DNA of 64,000 nucleotides from Alkalicoccus saliphilus (GTDB lineage Bacteria; Bacillota; Bacilli; Bacillales; Salisediminibacteriaceae): assembly GCF_003044065.1 (NCBI RefSeq), contig NZ_PZJJ01000008.1, positions 51,091 to 115,090 of the forward strand. The letters are read 5' to 3'. The position numbers and the translations under genes are program-made. The notes under the pieces are model-generated. The model was given only the letters and a program-made list of their open reading frames with translations, was not told the DNA's origin and did not search any database. Shown here in pieces: positions 1 to 8,912 of the stretch; position 1 is the first letter of the stretch; the number at the start of each line of letters is the position of its first letter.

Positions 1-235
1 CTCTTTCTTTTTCACTTATCCTGTTCAGGAAGGAGAGAAAACTTTCCGGAACATCGCCGCTCCCCCACGTAAAAGTTCCTGCAGCCAGACCTTCCAGTTT
101 ATCTATGTTTTCCTGATCAAATTCCTCCAGTCTGAAAAGTTCCACTGACAGTCCGGTCCGCTTTATTTCTTCAGCAATCCAGCGGGCCAGTTTTTCAGTA
201 TTTCCTGTTCGCGAAAGATAAATGACAGCGATCAA
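1..235 (-). CDS. Flavodoxin-like protein, C-terminus cut by window edge
   Basis: Reading the minus strand from 235 gives an open frame of 78 codons that leaves the window. It begins with the pattern xIAVIYLSRTGNTEKLA, a flavodoxin FMN-phosphate loop (TGNT), followed by a GTFTWGSGD stretch typical of the second FMN loop in short-chain flavodoxins. The proposed TTG start (235-233) overlaps the TGA stop of the ribonucleotide reductase beta gene (234-232), so the two are probably translationally coupled. Known: flavodoxin-like proteins (NrdI in class Ib systems) supply reducing power for radical cofactor assembly or recycling in class I reductases. Inferred: this protein serves the adjacent reductase. 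It looks more like a general flavodoxin than a canonical NrdI, so I give no symbol. Confidence 0.75.
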   Translation of the reverse strand, partial: MIAVIYLSRTGNTEKLARWIAEEIKRTGLSVELFRLEEFDQENIDKLEGLAAGTFTWGSGDVPESFLSFLNRISEKER

Positions 236-1266
236 AGTTCATCAAATCCATTTTTTTCGGTAACTTTTGTATAAGCACGGGATTTCTGTTCAAAGAAGTC
301 CGATTTTGTTTCATTCATCATTTCATCGCTGAAAACGTGAATCCAGGGCATTGGATTTTCACGGTCAGAATACAGATTATCCAGATGCAGCTGACGGAGC
401 CGTTTATTAGCCAGATATTCCACATATCCTTCAAACTCCTTAAGGTCGATCTCCGGTATATCTTTCAAAATATAGGCTGCCCATTCCTGCTCCAGCCTGA
501 CCGCTTCGCCGATCGTTTCATAAATGTAGGAAATGTTTTCATCTGACTGCAGCTCTTCGTTTTCCTCCATTAGGAGACGAAGAAACCGTGAAACAAAGTA
601 AGCATGCTGCATTTCGTCCCGCTGAATATAACTGATCATTGTGCTCGTTTTTACCATTTTCTGCTGACGGGCCAGATGATAAAAGAAAGCGAACCCGGCA
701 TAAAAATATACCCCTTCCAGATTAATGGAATTGACACAGAGCCGGAAGAGGTTCCGGGCGGATGGCTCTTCCCGGAAATCTTCGTAGGCTTTAAGAACGA
801 GGTCATTACGCTTTCGCACGACTGGATCGTTTTTTGCCTGATTAAAACGCTCCATTTGTTCGTCAGAAGAAACGAGAGAACTCAGAACATAGGAGTACGA
901 CTCATTATGGACGGCTTCCTGCTGGGCGATCACTGCAAAGACAGCCTGCATGCTTGAGTCGGTTACATAATCCATCACTCTTGTCATAACAGGTGTCTGC
1001 AGGCTGTCCAGAGAGGCAAGCTGAGTATTTATCCGAAGAAAAACGTCCTTTTCCTCTGCTGTCAGCTGAGGCCACTGTTTAATGTCATCCTGCATGTTAA
1101 TTTCCTGCGCTTTCCAGAAATTAGACAGAAGAGCCTGGTACATATCGTACATTTCCGGGTAGGCAATGTCGTTCCAATTAAGAATCCCGGAAGTTTTCCC
1201 ATTAATAATGCCGCTCGACTTGTTTTCGTAGTCCGGTTCCAGCAGTTTCATTTTTGTCAGATTCAT
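232..1266 (-). CDS. nrdB: Ribonucleotide reductase class I, beta (R2) subunit
   Basis: 344 aa, usual R2 length. It houses the di-metal/tyrosyl-radical cofactor that starts reduction of ribonucleoside diphosphates in the alpha subunit. Ligands seen in order: D87 (SLDS), E117 and H120 (QQEAVH), E184 (NLEG), E218 and H221 (RDEMQH); the radical tyrosine matches Y124 (HNESY). The set is complete, so this should be a normal tyrosyl-radical enzyme rather than a Tyr-less one. The start is supported by GGAGG nine bases upstream. It lies 54 bp after the alpha gene in the same operon and overlaps the flavodoxin-like gene. The sequence differs from the compact NrdF of Bacillus subtilis, so the nrdB versus nrdF name is uncertain; the activity is not. 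Confidence 0.93.
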   Translation of the reverse strand: MNLTKMKLLEPDYENKSSGIINGKTSGILNWNDIAYPEMYDMYQALLSNFWKAQEINMQDDIKQWPQLTAEEKDVFLRINTQLASLDSLQTPVMTRVMDYVTDSSMQAVFAVIAQQEAVHNESYSYVLSSLVSSDEQMERFNQAKNDPVVRKRNDLVLKAYEDFREEPSARNLFRLCVNSINLEGVYFYAGFAFFYHLARQQKMVKTSTMISYIQRDEMQHAYFVSRFLRLLMEENEELQSDENISYIYETIGEAVRLEQEWAAYILKDIPEIDLKEFEGYVEYLANKRLRQLHLDNLYSDRENPMPWIHVFSDEMMNETKSDFFEQKSRAYTKVTEKNGFDEL

Positions 1267-1320
1267 TTATATATGCCTCCTGTAAATTAATTGCCGTTTC
1301 CAGCTGGGAATGGCAGTTTA

Positions 1321-3570
1321 TTATGCATGGCAGCTTTCACATTCTGCTATCTCCTGCTGGGATGTACTGCGCACGTAATAGGTTGTTTTCAGCCCTTGTC
1401 TCCATGCCTCCATATGAAGGTCGAGCAGCTCCTTTGCACTAATATTGTGGCGCACATAAAAATTAAAGCTTATTCCCTGGTCCACGTGCCGCTGCCTCGC
1501 AGCATTCTGGCGGATGCTCCACTGCTGATCAAGTTCGTGGCGCACCTTTTTGTAGTAGGGATAATTATGATGAGTGAGATCAGGAGGAGTTACTTTAAAT
1601 CGGAAGTTCTTTTTTTCTTCTGCATATTCTACTGCGTACACCGGATCAATTCCGTCCGTAGAACCGGCGATCTTTGCCGTAGAAGAATTTGGAGCCACAG
1701 CCATCAGCCAGCCGTTTCGTATGCCGGTCTTTTCTACTTTTTCTTTCAGGGCAGTCCACTTTTCATCATTGTAATTTTTTCTTTCGAAATAAAGACCGTT
1801 TTCCCATTCTGACCCCGAAAACTGCGGGTATGCTCCTTTTTCCTCTGCCAGAGCGGCAGATGCTTTCACCGCTTCATAAGCTATTTTTTCATATAGGCTG
1901 TCAGCAAAAGCCACTGCCTCCTCCGATTCCCAGTGAATCTGTTTTTCTGCCAGAACATGATGCCATCCGAATGTACCGAGTCCTACAGCACGGTACGATT
2001 TATTCGTTATTTCAGCCTGCTTCACAGGCAGTGTATTTATATCAATAACGTTATCAAGCATTCTCATCTGGATCGCCGTTACACGCTCGAGAACATCATC
2101 CTTCACAACGTTTGCCAGATGGAGGGAAGAAAGGTTGCACACAACAAAATCTCCCGGCTTTCTCACCATGACCATGTTCCCGTGCTCATCAACGTATTCT
2201 TCCTGAATAGTGGAAGGACTCATATTCTGGGTAATTTCCGTACATAAATTACTGCAGAATACAGCCGTCCGCCCTTTGATTTTTTTATTGGCATTCTGCC
2301 GGTTCACTTCATCTCTGTAGAACATGTACGGGGTACCTGTTTCAAGCTGGGCTACCATAATTCGTTTCATTATTTCCATCGCCCGGTAAGTTTCTCGCGG
2401 AAGGAGTGGATGACGGCACGCTTCTTCATACTTTTCCCGGAAAAAGTGATGATCCGTTTCATCATAATAATCTTCAAGACCGAGAAGATTTCCGTTCTCA
2501 TCCCGCCAGCCCATAAACTGCTTTACTTGATGAGGGCAGAAAACAGACCATTCCCCGGTACTTCTTCCGGCCTCATCTTTTTCCTCCAGCTTCGTCATAA
2601 AATAATCCGGGATGCTTACCCCCGTAAATATATCGTGGGCTTTTCTTCTTTCGTCCCCATTGTTTGTTTTCAATTCCAGGAAGCCGTTCATTATATCTTT
2701 ATGAAAAATATCCAGGTATACAGCAGCGGCCCCCTGCCGCTGGCCAAGCTGATCAACACTTACTGCGGTGTCGTTAAGCAGTCGTATCCACGGAATAACA
2801 CCGGAGGACGTATTTTTGAATCCTTTTATATCTGACCCGAGGGCCCGCACTTTGCCAAAATAAATGCCTAGTCCTCCTCCATCCTTACTTAACCTTGCAG
2901 CCTCCCAGTTGTTTAAGTAGATGCCATCCAGCGAATCATCCACTGTATCAATAAAGCATGAGGAAAGCTGGCCGTGGCTTTTTCCCGCATTCGAGAGTGT
3001 CGGAGTGGCTGTAGTCATATAAAGATTGGAAAGAGCCCAGTAGGCTTCCTTTACGTATTCCAGCCGCTTTTCTACCGGTTCTTCCTGCATAAGTGTCATT
3101 GCAATAATCATCCAGCGCTCCTGAGGCAGCTCATAAACGTTCTTTTCGTGATCTTTCGCCAAGTATCTGTCGGCAAGCAGGAACAGTCCGATAAACGTAA
3201 AATAATAATCACGATCCGGCTGCAGTTCCTTCTCCAGTTTGTCTATCTCTTCCCGCGTATATGTATCGAGAAGGCTTCTGCTGTAAATATTTTTTTCAGT
3301 CAGGCGGTCAATAAGATGATAAAACTGGGTGTAGGAAGGAGTTCCTCTGTTTTCTTCAGCTTTTCTGTACAGCTGTTCCAAATACACAGCCGCTGCTGCA
3401 TACGTATAAACCGGAGCTCCAGCACCGATGCGGTCCAGCGCGTCATTAAGCGGCTTCTGCAGATCTTCCTGGTTATTGTCCAGACCTTTTTTCACTGTAT
3501 CGAGATCTGCTCCCCATTCTTTTTCCAATCGTGCCAACTGTTCGTAAAGATCAGATTGTATTGTCTGCAT
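1321..3570 (-). CDS. nrdA: Ribonucleotide reductase class I, alpha (catalytic) subunit
   Basis: About 749 aa, cytosolic, converts NDPs to dNDPs with the beta subunit encoded just downstream. Visible features: an N-terminal all-alpha region without an obvious ATP-cone, the first active-site cysteine in QLSSCF, the GGGLG loop, the FCSNLCTEI segment carrying the Asn, thiyl-radical Cys and Glu, a PNSSTAKIAGST phosphate loop, and a redox-active tail ending CESCHA. An ATG at 3579 lies directly against the GGAAGG ribosome binding site; the ATG at 3570, nine bases from it, is the better start. The operon is headed by a B12 riboswitch. The family is closer in motifs to NrdA-like than to B. subtilis NrdE, so the symbol is provisional. 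Confidence 0.93.
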   Translation of the reverse strand: MQTIQSDLYEQLARLEKEWGADLDTVKKGLDNNQEDLQKPLNDALDRIGAGAPVYTYAAAAVYLEQLYRKAEENRGTPSYTQFYHLIDRLTEKNIYSRSLLDTYTREEIDKLEKELQPDRDYYFTFIGLFLLADRYLAKDHEKNVYELPQERWMIIAMTLMQEEPVEKRLEYVKEAYWALSNLYMTTATPTLSNAGKSHGQLSSCFIDTVDDSLDGIYLNNWEAARLSKDGGGLGIYFGKVRALGSDIKGFKNTSSGVIPWIRLLNDTAVSVDQLGQRQGAAAVYLDIFHKDIMNGFLELKTNNGDERRKAHDIFTGVSIPDYFMTKLEEKDEAGRSTGEWSVFCPHQVKQFMGWRDENGNLLGLEDYYDETDHHFFREKYEEACRHPLLPRETYRAMEIMKRIMVAQLETGTPYMFYRDEVNRQNANKKIKGRTAVFCSNLCTEITQNMSPSTIQEEYVDEHGNMVMVRKPGDFVVCNLSSLHLANVVKDDVLERVTAIQMRMLDNVIDINTLPVKQAEITNKSYRAVGLGTFGWHHVLAEKQIHWESEEAVAFADSLYEKIAYEAVKASAALAEEKGAYPQFSGSEWENGLYFERKNYNDEKWTALKEKVEKTGIRNGWLMAVAPNSSTAKIAGSTDGIDPVYAVEYAEEKKNFRFKVTPPDLTHHNYPYYKKVRHELDQQWSIRQNAARQRHVDQGISFNFYVRHNISAKELLDLHMEAWRQGLKTTYYVRSTSQQEIAECESCHA

Positions 3571-3640
3571 ACTGCTCATCCTTCCGGGATTAAATTATAA
3601 ATACCTCTTTTGCACAGCCCCATACTGCATATCTCCAAAC

Positions 3641-3673
3641 AAAAAAGCTCTTCCGTATTTCCGGAAGAGCTTT
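3641..3673 (-). terminator. Riboswitch-controlled terminator before the reductase operon
   Basis: Perfect 12-bp stem (3644-3655 with 3662-3673, 6-base loop) followed on the minus strand by six T. It lies between the cobalamin aptamer and the alpha-subunit start, the expected place for the expression platform. Confidence 0.85.
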
Positions 3674-3765
3674 GGAATAAGAGTTCAGCACAGCAGTATA
3701 TAAAAACAATAACAACCTGCGCCGCCCCTTACTCCCACTCCCCGGAGAAAAGAAACTTTACGGAA

Positions 3766-3950
3766 AAACGGCAGGTCTCCTGACTCGTGCTTCAGCCTTC
3801 ATGAATCCCTTCCCGTATAAACGCCGTTAAGCACTTTTATACAGTGGTATTTTTCATGTCGTCTGCACTTACAGTTGCGGGGACAGTTCCGGATTTTCAC
3901 CGGATTCCCTTTTAAGCCGCCGGGCGGCACCTGTTCTTCCTTGCATACCA
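3766..3950 (-). ncRNA. Cobalamin (B12) riboswitch
   Basis: On the minus strand the segment carries the conserved cobalamin aptamer pieces in order: a GGTGCC start element, AAAAGGGAATCCGGTGAAA, the core CCCCGCAACTGTAA, and the 3' B12 box AGTCAGGAGACCTGCC (RC of 3770-3785). A terminator follows about 90 bases downstream and then the reductase operon. Known: B12 riboswitches shut off B12-independent reductases when cobalamin is available to a class II B12-dependent enzyme. Inferred: B12 represses this operon by transcription termination, and the genome should also encode a class II reductase. Confidence 0.95.
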
Positions 3951-4113
3951 TATTTAGTTGATTTCATTTCAATTAATCAATATATAGAATTGTACACTGG
4001 ATTTATAGGTTCTGCAAGCAGAGAATTTACCTATTTTGAACCAGTCTGCCTGTTTAGAATCCCTCCGGCAGTGGAATGATGCCTTTATCCCGTAAACGAA
4101 AGGAGCAGACAGC

Positions 4114-5229
4114 ATGATCGAATCGCCTTTTTTCAACAATGATTATGAATATTCCCGCAGCAGTTTCCGAAAGCTGGACAGCAGAATACGCACATACTAT
4201 CCGGAGGCTCTGCTGGACTACTGGTATACAGGTCCCGAAGCCGATGATAATACAACGGATATAATCGAAGCAGATGCCTCAGAAAAATTCGAAACGCTTA
4301 TAATCATTTCATCCGGAGAGCACGGAATTGAAGGGTTTGCCGGCAGTGCTGTTTTCGAAATGTTTGTGGAAACTTTTCTTCCTTATCTGGATAAAAGAAC
4401 TACCGGTTTATCTCTTGTACACGGCCTTAATCCATGGGGGATGCGTCATAAACGAAGAGTAACAGAAAGTAACATTGATTTAAACCGGAATTACCTGGAT
4501 CATTCGTCAAAAAATACTCCTGTAACCCACTCAATTTTTGAAAATCACCTGCCGCTGTTCCGGCCTTCCGCCCCATTGAATGATATTAATATCCATAATA
4601 ATGAACTGGAAGCCGGCCTGAAACATATTTTCTCCTATGAGGATCTCCAAATGCTGAAAAACACTCCGCCGGGCCAGTACAAATACAGCGATGCTCTGTA
4701 TTATGGCGGACAACGGCTGGATGAGCCGGCTGAAAAGTGGACGGACTATTTCATTTCCAGAGCGGCTGGATACAAAAAGGTTATTCACATTGATCTCCAT
4801 ACGGGAGGAGGTCCGGAGAATGAATTGACGTTAATATTTATGAATGGTGAAACAAGGGCAGCGGAAGAACTGCAGTCTTCCCTTTCCTGGCAGAACGTCA
4901 TGAAAAACACTTCCGCGGATATGCTTGGAGATTCTGTCGACTACCTGCAGCGTCTCGCTCAACAGAAGTTCCCGGATAAAAATATTGTTTCCAGTTTGTT
5001 TGAATTCGGAACCATTAAAGAATCTTTTGAAGGATGCCTGTTCTGTACTAAAGCGATGCTCAACGAAAATTATTTTCATTTTAAAGGAGGCAGCAAAGAG
5101 GCAGATGAACAGATAAACAATGATTTTATACGCCTTTTCAACCCCGCCTCCACATCGTGGAAAAAATCAGTCGTCACCCAGGCTGAACTGGCATTAAAAT
5201 CTCTGTTTGCGGAGGAGGGAGTTCTTTAA
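4114..5229 (+). CDS. M14-like zinc carboxypeptidase family (DUF2817) protein
   Basis: 371 aa without a signal peptide. Seen: SSGEHGIEGFAGS near residue 67, giving the HxxE zinc pair, RVTESNIDLNRNY near residue 115 (an M14-style substrate-binding Asn-Arg region), HIDLHTGGG near residue 227 with the third zinc His, and FEFGT near residue 300 with a candidate general-base Glu. This layout matches DUF2817, a distant branch of M14 metallocarboxypeptidases. The start is well supported by AAAGGAG nine bases upstream. It stands alone between the B12 leader and a bidirectional terminator. Substrate unknown; cytoplasmic peptide or amide hydrolysis is inferred from the family only. Confidence 0.8.
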   Translation: MIESPFFNNDYEYSRSSFRKLDSRIRTYYPEALLDYWYTGPEADDNTTDIIEADASEKFETLIIISSGEHGIEGFAGSAVFEMFVETFLPYLDKRTTGLSLVHGLNPWGMRHKRRVTESNIDLNRNYLDHSSKNTPVTHSIFENHLPLFRPSAPLNDINIHNNELEAGLKHIFSYEDLQMLKNTPPGQYKYSDALYYGGQRLDEPAEKWTDYFISRAAGYKKVIHIDLHTGGGPENELTLIFMNGETRAAEELQSSLSWQNVMKNTSADMLGDSVDYLQRLAQQKFPDKNIVSSLFEFGTIKESFEGCLFCTKAMLNENYFHFKGGSKEADEQINNDFIRLFNPASTSWKKSVVTQAELALKSLFAEEGVL

Positions 5230-5260
5230 AAAACAAACAGCTTATAGACTGTTTGTTTTT
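5229..5260. terminator. Bidirectional terminator after the M14-like gene
   Basis: A 12-bp stem (5229-5240 with 5249-5260) with A-run and T-run on opposite sides, working in either direction; it begins at the stop codon of the peptidase gene. Confidence 0.8.
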
Positions 5261-5261
5261 C

Positions 5262-5525
5262 CAGCTTGTTGATTAAATGATCGATTTAGAATATTTCATT
5301 CCAGTCAGTGTATAGACTCCTTCTCTTGCCCTGCCGCGGGGGTCTTCCGCTGTTTGACCTGCGCCGTGGTCTGACTGCGCTGAAATCCCACCGCCTCGTC
5401 CTGGACGATCCAGGGCGAGGCGAAGATCCGTTCAGGAAGAAATTAGCTGAGCCCGGCCCGCCCGGAAAGCAGCCCGTTAGCGAAGTTTTTCTCCAGCCAT
5501 TAACAGCGAATGCTTTAACATAGCT
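5262..5525 (-). repeat. MITE-like intergenic repeat, copy A
   Basis: GC-rich non-coding block. Read on the minus strand it shares a core with the copies at 38.6 and 43.4 kb: CTTTCCGGGCGGGCC, then CAGCTAATT, then GGATCTTC and CTCG blocks. It starts next to a terminator with CAGCTTGTTGATTAAAT, a sequence also found beside terminators at 24.56 and 29.33 kb. The open frames across it (for example 5286-5555) are repeat-derived and have no codon support. Remaining bases to 5606 hold an AAAAGCGCTTTT palindrome at about 5537-5548 and no gene. Confidence 0.6.
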
Positions 5526-5606
5526 TATAAATAAAAGCGCTTTTTTCTTCAGCATCAGCGGGTAGTAACACTACGGCAAAATGAAAAGCGCAGAGTTTCA
5601 CGAAGT

Positions 5607-7193
5607 TTAAAACATGAGTGCCATTCCTGCTCCCACCAGTCCAATCAGAAGAGCATAGGCCAGAGCGGGCAGCACTGTTTTTCGGATAATGTCCCCTTCC
5701 CTGCCTACCATACCAACTACTGCTGCTGCTGCAACGACATTATGCACACATATCATATTACCTGCAGCTGAACCTGCCACCTGCTGAGCAAGAACGATGT
5801 TGGGATCGAGTCCGGTTCCAAGAGCCACATTCACCTGAATAGGTGAAAATGTCAGTGCAGAGACCATCGCACTTCCCGTTACGAAGGAGCCGAGCAGACC
5901 AAGAAACGGTGCAGCAATGTGCCACACACTGCCTAAACCTGCTGAGAGTACGAGGGCAATATATTCCGGCATAGAAACAAGGTCGGCCGTATTCATCCCG
6001 GAGTTAATAAACACGTTCACAAGAGCCAATGTCGGAAACAAAGCAAGAGCTGCCCCAACGACTGTTCCCTGCGCATTCTTTACTGCTGTTCCGAAGTCTT
6101 TTAATTTTTTACGCTGGGTAAAGACAGAAAGGAGCGCTGCAAGCAGAAGGACGGCTCCCGGGGAATATAAAACCTGCCAGCCGGAAGTAATTCCTTCCAC
6201 CCCCAGTATATTGTTCCAGGATAAATCCAGGGCAGCCTGCGTAAATTCCTGCACCGGCTCCACAATTCTTGTCAGAAGAAGCAGAGCTATTACAATAAAA
6301 TAGGGACTCCAGGCAGCAACCAGGGACATTTCCGACTTTTTCTCTTCATCCTGAAAACCTTCTGCAAGTGCTTCTTTCCAAATAGTTTTTGGAAGAAGAA
6401 TATTTTTCTTTGCCGTTACCGCCGCTGCTGCCAGTCCGGTCAGAGAGGCGAGAATCGCTACAAATTCAGGGCCGAACAGCACAGCATAGACAAAGGCGGA
6501 TACAGAATAAATGAGCCCTACCATCAGCGCCCACGGAAACAGCTTCATGAGGCTCCCCTGCTGTTTGTTTCTTCCGAAGCTGACAGTAAGTACAGCAATA
6601 AGCAGAAACGGAACAAAAGTCCCTACAAACATGTCCATAAACGTAATATTAACCGCAATATCCTGAAAAAACTGCGGCCCGGCCTCTTCAAGACCACCGA
6701 GTCCGATAATTACCGGTGTTCCGACTGCACCAAAGGAAACAGCGGTACTATCAGCGATAAGCGCAAGAGTTGCTGCTGCCAGCGGTGTAAATCCGAGAGC
6801 CACCATGAGAGGGCCTGTAACAGCAGCCGGGGTTCCAAAGCCGGCTGCTCCTTCAATCAGACTGCCGAACAAAAAAGCCACTATGACTACCTGTACGCGC
6901 ATATCCGGTGAAATGTTTCTGAATCCCTCATTAATCCGGGCAACCGCTCCTGTTTCCCGGAGCGTATTTAACAATACAATTGCTCCAAGCAGTATAAACA
7001 ATATTGTTACTGCCTGATGAAATCCTTCCAGAATAGAAGCTGATAAAATAAGCGGTTCCATATCCCATGTAAAGTATGCCAGGCCAATAAAAATCAGTGC
7101 ACTGTAAAGCATCCCGGTTTTCGCAGGAAGCCGGAGCAGCACGAGAAAAATAAACGGTGCGATAATAACGCTGAAGGCAGTAATAAACATCAT
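5607..7193 (-). CDS. lctP: L-lactate permease family transporter
   Basis: 528 aa polytopic membrane protein with about 12-14 hydrophobic segments, matching the LctP/LldP family in length. The signature [17 protein letters not shown] (near residue 112) followed by [16 protein letters not shown] is the best conserved part of lactate and glycolate permeases, and [21 protein letters not shown] near the C-terminus is also typical. It imports lactate (or glycolate) by proton symport. Start ATG has GGAGCG seven bases upstream; a second ATG follows at once. It is a single-gene unit with no lactate dehydrogenase or lutABC genes nearby, so the substrate assignment rests on sequence alone. Confidence 0.88.
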   Translation of the reverse strand: MMFITAFSVIIAPFIFLVLLRLPAKTGMLYSALIFIGLAYFTWDMEPLILSASILEGFHQAVTILFILLGAIVLLNTLRETGAVARINEGFRNISPDMRVQVVIVAFLFGSLIEGAAGFGTPAAVTGPLMVALGFTPLAAATLALIADSTAVSFGAVGTPVIIGLGGLEEAGPQFFQDIAVNITFMDMFVGTFVPFLLIAVLTVSFGRNKQQGSLMKLFPWALMVGLIYSVSAFVYAVLFGPEFVAILASLTGLAAAAVTAKKNILLPKTIWKEALAEGFQDEEKKSEMSLVAAWSPYFIVIALLLLTRIVEPVQEFTQAALDLSWNNILGVEGITSGWQVLYSPGAVLLLAALLSVFTQRKKLKDFGTAVKNAQGTVVGAALALFPTLALVNVFINSGMNTADLVSMPEYIALVLSAGLGSVWHIAAPFLGLLGSFVTGSAMVSALTFSPIQVNVALGTGLDPNIVLAQQVAGSAAGNMICVHNVVAAAAVVGMVGREGDIIRKTVLPALAYALLIGLVGAGMALMF

Positions 7194-7465
7194 AATGAAA
7201 CGCTCCTTTTACAGTTATAAAATCTTCCCTTTTCATCATGCTCAGTAATTCACAATTATTATTAAAAAATATATAAGTGCTCTTATTTCTAGTTTCAGTA
7301 TAGTAAATTTTGATCCTGTTGTATATAATTTTCCCCATATATATATGACAGATTTATGACTGCCTTATAATCAATCAGAAATTATTTTTTTCTGTACTAA
7401 TTTGAGCAGATGAGTATGATACAGTTGTATTTTTCTGGGGCTTTAGATCATTACGTCAGGCGCGC
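7194..7465. other. Intergenic region upstream of the lactate permease
   Basis: AT-rich with no supported gene. The minus strand contains a TATACT that could be a -10 element about 105 bases before the permease start, but I see no convincing -35, operator or riboswitch. Confidence 0.4.
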
Positions 7466-7492
7466 GAAAAAATCAGCAGATTCTGCCTGCTG
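7466..7492 (-). terminator. Terminator after the sirtuin gene
   Basis: Minus-strand CAGCAG/CTGCTG stem (7474-7479 with 7487-7492) followed by a run of T, about 60 bases after the sirtuin stop. Confidence 0.6.
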
Positions 7493-7549
7493 AAAGGAGG
7501 CAGAACAGTCCGGGTGTTTTTTCGTGCAGCCATGCAGCTTAAACAAATT

Positions 7550-8596
7550 TTAGTAAAACGACATGGTCCGCAGAAGCGCTTCTGCTTTTTCCAGCACTGC
7601 TTTAGCTTTTCCTTCGACAAGCAGATCGAAACTTCCATGCTCATTCTCTGTTTCCGCATTTACATATATCGTTTTTCCTTCTGTCATCCGGGGAAGCTGG
7701 TTTACTGGGTAGACCTCCAGGCTCGTGCCAATAACAATAACGAGATCAGCTTCTTCGATATCTCTTAAAGCTCCAGTCCAGGCTTCTTCCGGCAGAAGCT
7801 CTCCGAAAAGGACTACTCCCGGCCGGAGTCTGCCGCTGCAAGAGACACATGGTTTCTTTTGAAGAAAATCGTCTATATCAGTTTCCATACCGCACGTATG
7901 ACATTTTACTTGATCAAGCGCTCCATGAAGTTCGTAGACAGCTCTGCTTCCTGCCTTTCTATGAAGTCCGTCAACGTTCTGAGTCGCTACAGAATGAATC
8001 AGGTTGCTTTTTTCCCACTCAGCGAGAATATAATGTCCGGCGTGGGGGGCTGTCGATTCGAGAGCTTTTATCCTTTCACTATAAAAATCTGTAAACACAG
8101 AATAATTATTTTCTACCGCTTCCGGCACAGCAATTGATGTTGGATCAATTTTCTGCCACCATCCCTCTTTCGAACGGAAATCAGGCAGGTTTGATTCAGT
8201 GCTCATTCCGGCTCCGGTAAGTACAACTGTTTTACTGGAATGTGCGACTGCCCCTGCAAGTTTTACGATATGTGTATCCTCTTTCTCAAAGCAGTACTGA
8301 AGCCATGTTTCGTAAGCAGCGTGGGTTTTAAATGGGTACTGCATAAGGCGTGATCCTATAAATTTTTTAATTTTTGGATCAACATACAGAGGAAAGTGCA
8401 GGAGCCAGTCCTCCCCCAGCGGTTTGAAAAGTTCCTCCAGACTTTCGGCTGTTTCTTTTTCCGTGCTGCTGCCTTCCATATAAGTGATTATCCTGCGGTA
8501 TTTCACGTTTTTCTCTTTATACCCGCTTCCCTGGATTTCAATAGTTCCAGCCTCAGATCCGTAAGCAGCCAATGTCTCCCACGTATTATTCTTCAT
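7550..8596 (-). CDS. Sir2-family NAD-dependent protein deacylase with N-terminal extension
   Basis: 348 aa, about 100 longer than ordinary bacterial sirtuins. The sirtuin domain starts near residue 112: GAGMSTESNLPDF at 128-140 (NAD loop), TQNVDGLH at 205-212, catalytic H224, structural zinc cysteines C232, C235, C250 and C253, and GTSLEVYP late in the domain. It removes acyl groups from lysine using NAD+. Residues 1-110 form an extra region, mixed charge then a WLLHFPLYVDPKIKKFI segment, that I do not recognise. The start has AAGGAGGG eight bases upstream, so the extension is translated. Single gene with its own terminator. The enzyme class is secure; targets and the role of the extension are unknown. 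Confidence 0.9.
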   Translation of the reverse strand: MKNNTWETLAAYGSEAGTIEIQGSGYKEKNVKYRRIITYMEGSSTEKETAESLEELFKPLGEDWLLHFPLYVDPKIKKFIGSRLMQYPFKTHAAYETWLQYCFEKEDTHIVKLAGAVAHSSKTVVLTGAGMSTESNLPDFRSKEGWWQKIDPTSIAVPEAVENNYSVFTDFYSERIKALESTAPHAGHYILAEWEKSNLIHSVATQNVDGLHRKAGSRAVYELHGALDQVKCHTCGMETDIDDFLQKKPCVSCSGRLRPGVVLFGELLPEEAWTGALRDIEEADLVIVIGTSLEVYPVNQLPRMTEGKTIYVNAETENEHGSFDLLVEGKAKAVLEKAEALLRTMSFY

Positions 8597-8860
8597 AAGT
8601 CTCCCTCCTTTTGGAACATATTATCAGTATACTACCCTGAAAAAGAAGACTGAAAGCTCCTATTTTAAGAAAGGAACCTTCCTTCTGCAGTTTCTGGCTG
8701 GAATTTATGCAGCGGTCACGTGAAAATCTGAAAGAGAATCTGTGCCCGTATTAGTTGTGCTGATTGGAAATAAAGAAGGCGATTGTCAGTCTTTTCAAGT
8801 GAAATCATTAATTCAGTGCGCAGCAGGTGTACCAGGCTTAAATATCTTATAATACTCCAA
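8597..8860. other. Intergenic region without recognisable content
   Basis: No gene, RNA or repeat seen between the sirtuin start and the terminator of the betaine-binding protein gene. Confidence 0.4.
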
Positions 8861-8899
8861 TAAAAAAAGCTGTCTCTAAAGGTTCATAGAGACAGCCGC
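8861..8899 (-). terminator. Terminator after the betaine-binding protein gene
   Basis: 10-bp perfect stem (8869-8878 with 8887-8896) followed on the minus strand by seven T. Confidence 0.85.
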
Positions 8900-8912
8900 T
8901 TTTAAAACTTTT

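Noticed and set aside
1291..1812. 173-aa plus-strand open frame
   Set aside because: Antisense to the reductase alpha gene, no ribosome binding site, no family likeness.
2974..3600. 208-aa plus-strand open frame
   Set aside because: Shadow of the 5' end of the reductase alpha gene; composition follows the antisense of real codons.
5286..5555. 89-aa and 71-aa frames on both strands
   Set aside because: Lie inside a dispersed repeat; Arg/Pro-rich composition comes from GC-rich repeat sequence.
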